From JBBQXY01 sp051004815 (GTDB taxonomy: Bacteria > Chloroflexota > Ktedonobacteria > Ktedonobacterales > Ktedonobacteraceae), in the NCBI GenBank assembly GCA_051004815.1, contig JBPCJY010000002.1:1-15880 (forward strand): a stretch of 15,880 nt of DNA. Direction: 5' to 3'. The notes beneath the pieces are model-generated. The model saw only the letters and a list, made by a program, of their open reading frames with translations. It was not told the DNA's origin and searched no databases. How positions within the stretch are numbered: the first letter of the stretch is position 1; each line of letters begins with the position of its first letter. This document shows, piece after piece, positions 14,021 through 15,880 of this stretch. The position numbers and the translations under genes were made by a program.

Positions 14021-15805
14021 ATGTCAACGACGATACAGCCGACAGAGACAGGGACAGCGTTTTTAACCACGTCTGTCAGTGAAAGTGCCGACAAGATATT
14101 TACGTTGGAGCAGCGTGACGAGGAACAGCATTGGATTGAAGAGTCGAGCGCGACCTTTATTCAGCGCGAAGTTATGCCAAAGATTGAGGCCATTGACCAC
14201 CAGGAGCCGGGCGTGATGCCAGCACTCGTCAAGAAGGCCGGTGAGCAGGGCCTATTGATGATCGACGTGCCGGAAGAGTATGGCGGGGCGGAACTGGGCC
14301 TACTGACCAGTTCCCTGGTAGGAGCAACGCTACGCGAAGCTTCATTCAGTGTTGCCTTTGGGGCGCACACCACGATTGGGACGCTGCCCATCGTCTTCTA
14401 TGGCAACGAGGAGCAGAAACAGAAATACCTGCCCAAACTGGCAAGTGGCGAATGGATCGCCGCCTATGCCTTGACCGAGCCAGGGGTTGGTTCTGATGCC
14501 ATGGGGCTGCGCAGTCGCGCCGAACTTTCGGCGGATGGCAAATACTACATCCTCAACGGCACCAAACAGTGGATTTCTAATGCTGGCTTTGCCGATGTGA
14601 TGATCGCCTTTGCGCGTATTGGTAACGAGAAACCCTCGGCCTTCATCGTCGAGGCGCATTGGCCCGGCGTCTCCACCGGAAGCGAGGAGCGCAAGATGGG
14701 CATCAAAGGCTCCTCGACACGCCAGGTCTACTTCGAGGACGTGCAAGTGCCGGTTGAAAACTTGCTGGGCGAAATTCACAAAGGCTACAAGATCGCCTTC
14801 AACATCCTCAATATCGGGCGACTCAAACTCGGCGCAGGTACCGTGGGTGGAGCGCGTGCAGCCCTGGGTATGGCGGCAGCATACACAACCGAGCGCAAGG
14901 CCTTCGGCAAATTCATCAGCGAGTTTGGCATGATTCAGAAGAAATTGGCGCGTATGGCCGCCGAGACGTATGCCGCCGAGAGCGAGGTCTTCCGCACCGC
15001 CGCCAACATCGAGCAGGCCCGTCGCAGTGCGGGTAACGATACCGAGGCCGCGTTCAAAGCCATCGAAGAGTATGCCATCGAGGCCTCTATCGCCAAAGTA
15101 AATGGCAGCGAGGTACTGGCTATGGTGGTAGACGAGGGTGTGCAAATCTTTGGCGGCTACGGCTTCATGCAAGAATATCCTATTGAGAAAGCCTATCGCG
15201 ATGCCCGTATCCAGCGCATCTTTGAAGGTACTAACGAGATTAACCGCCTGGTGGCTGCCGGGACGCTGTTCCGCCGCGTGCTGAAAGGCAAGATTCCTTT
15301 GATGGCACTGTATCCGACCATAGCGGCGCGAGTGCAAGCCGGACAGCCGCTCAACAACGCCGACGAGTCCATCCCTGCTGACCTGCGTGAGGCCGTCAAC
15401 GCGCTCGAACGTGCCAAAGATGTGACCATCTATGCCGCTATGCAAATCGCGCTGAAGTACATGCCGACCTTGGAGCAAGAGGAAGAGTTCATCGAATACC
15501 TGGCAAACCTGTTGATTGACCTCTACTCCGTTGACAGCGCATTGGCCCGTGCCACGCAAGCTGTACGCCGTGGGGATGAGAATAGCGGTACGCATGTGAA
15601 ACTGGCCCAACTGGCGACATGGTTGGCCTTCACCCGCCTGCGCTCAAACCTCGATCAGATGATTATGACAAACACAAGTGAGAACGAAGTGCAGCAAGAG
15701 CTACAACGTGTGCGAGGTTACATTGGCGATTACCTGCTCAATGGCGTTACCAAACAGCGCGAGCTAGCGGCTATGATTGTAGAGAAACAGGGATACCCCT
15801 TGTAA
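14021..15805 (+). CDS. acyl-CoA dehydrogenase, very-long-chain type
   Basis: This 594-aa FAD enzyme performs the first oxidation step of beta-oxidation (acyl-CoA to trans-2-enoyl-CoA), passing electrons to ETF. Signature 1 is YALTEPGVGSDAMGLRSRA (from residue ~149); signature 2 is QIFGGYGFMQEYPIEKAYRDARI (from ~371), followed by IFEGTNEI in which Glu402 is the expected catalytic base. Residues ~430-594 are a helical C-terminal extension absent from ~380-aa short/medium-chain enzymes and typical of VLCAD/ACAD9-like proteins, where it aids dimerisation and membrane contact. AAAGGAG lies 13 nt before the ATG. It is the second gene of an operon with the acyl-CoA ligase, so the product of the first enzyme is the substrate of the second. 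No hydratase or thiolase follows before the window ends. Confidence 0.95.
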   Translation: MSTTIQPTETGTAFLTTSVSESADKIFTLEQRDEEQHWIEESSATFIQREVMPKIEAIDHQEPGVMPALVKKAGEQGLLMIDVPEEYGGAELGLLTSSLVGATLREASFSVAFGAHTTIGTLPIVFYGNEEQKQKYLPKLASGEWIAAYALTEPGVGSDAMGLRSRAELSADGKYYILNGTKQWISNAGFADVMIAFARIGNEKPSAFIVEAHWPGVSTGSEERKMGIKGSSTRQVYFEDVQVPVENLLGEIHKGYKIAFNILNIGRLKLGAGTVGGARAALGMAAAYTTERKAFGKFISEFGMIQKKLARMAAETYAAESEVFRTAANIEQARRSAGNDTEAAFKAIEEYAIEASIAKVNGSEVLAMVVDEGVQIFGGYGFMQEYPIEKAYRDARIQRIFEGTNEINRLVAAGTLFRRVLKGKIPLMALYPTIAARVQAGQPLNNADESIPADLREAVNALERAKDVTIYAAMQIALKYMPTLEQEEEFIEYLANLLIDLYSVDSALARATQAVRRGDENSGTHVKLAQLATWLAFTRLRSNLDQMIMTNTSENEVQQELQRVRGYIGDYLLNGVTKQRELAAMIVEKQGYPL

Positions 15806-15832
15806 GTGATGTATTTGGTTGGATGGTGTGTG

Positions 15833-15880
15833 TAGGGACAGGGGGCCCTGGGGGGGGGTGGATGCGAGGGGGGGGGGGTC
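15833..15880. repeat. partial copy of the 133-bp palindromic repeat at the window edge
   Basis: TAGGGACAGGGGGC at 15833-15846 and GTGGATGCG further on match the left half of the element at 5882-6014. The rest is degraded into long G runs, as seen where an assembly ends inside a repeat. Confidence 0.65.

Noticed and set aside
14342..15610. Long 422-codon open frame on the minus strand
   Set aside because: It lies fully antisense to the acyl-CoA dehydrogenase, whose motifs are intact; the antisense product has no recognisable domain.

Overview
The window looks like chromosomal DNA from a free-living bacterium with moderate GC. The gene set suggests a member of the Chloroflexota, most likely Ktedonobacteria-like: an F420-type LLM oxidoreductase, a DUF4388/PATAN protein, an FHA plus zinc-ribbon protein with a YTPP-rich linker, a pentapeptide protein with an N-terminal Cys cluster, an MmyB-like regulator, and many palindromic intergenic repeats. 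This taxonomic call is inference; no rRNA or other marker gene is present. The first ~110 and last ~50 bases are homopolymer-rich and look like contig ends, the right one falling inside a dispersed repeat. No tRNA, rRNA, CRISPR array, transposase or phage gene was seen.

Layout. A DUF4388/PATAN protein (minus, 114-1376) is followed by a 465-bp gap with its promoter, a hairpin and an 86-bp nested palindrome. The LLM-class flavin oxidoreductase (plus, 1842-2906) is convergent with, and overlaps by 109 bp, a Ste24-like M48 membrane protease (minus, 2798-4045). Next come two minus-strand paralogues: a 524-aa protein with a novel N-terminal domain, two zinc ribbons, a proline/tyrosine linker and an FHA domain (4149-5723), and a 141-aa stand-alone copy of the same N-terminal domain (6075-6500). 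A 133-bp palindromic element separates them.

From 6.7 kb, a 141-bp MITE-like element with 13-bp terminal inverted repeats and an 11-bp flanking direct repeat sits 7 bp upstream of the -35 box of a TetR regulator (6967-7581). The TetR gene is followed by an FAD monooxygenase (7636-8877). Similar 18-bp AT-rich sites lie in front of both genes and are probably the TetR operators. A TTG-started pentapeptide-repeat protein (9064-9912) comes next. Two convergent VOC-superfamily genes (10023-10391 plus; 10449-10883 minus) share a strong terminator hairpin.

The right third is a fatty-acid module: an XRE/MmyB-type regulator (minus, 11197-11994) divergent from a two-gene operon of long-chain acyl-CoA ligase (12195-13982) and very-long-chain-type acyl-CoA dehydrogenase (14021-15805). 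These two enzymes catalyse the activation and first oxidation steps of beta-oxidation. Their orientation suggests the regulator controls them, perhaps in response to a fatty-acyl ligand.

I did not find a clear new defence or biosynthetic system. The most distinctive observations are the paralogous novel domain, the MITE beside the TetR promoter, the paired TetR operator candidates, the overprinted protease tail and a small Cys-rich reading frame interrupted at an A-run.
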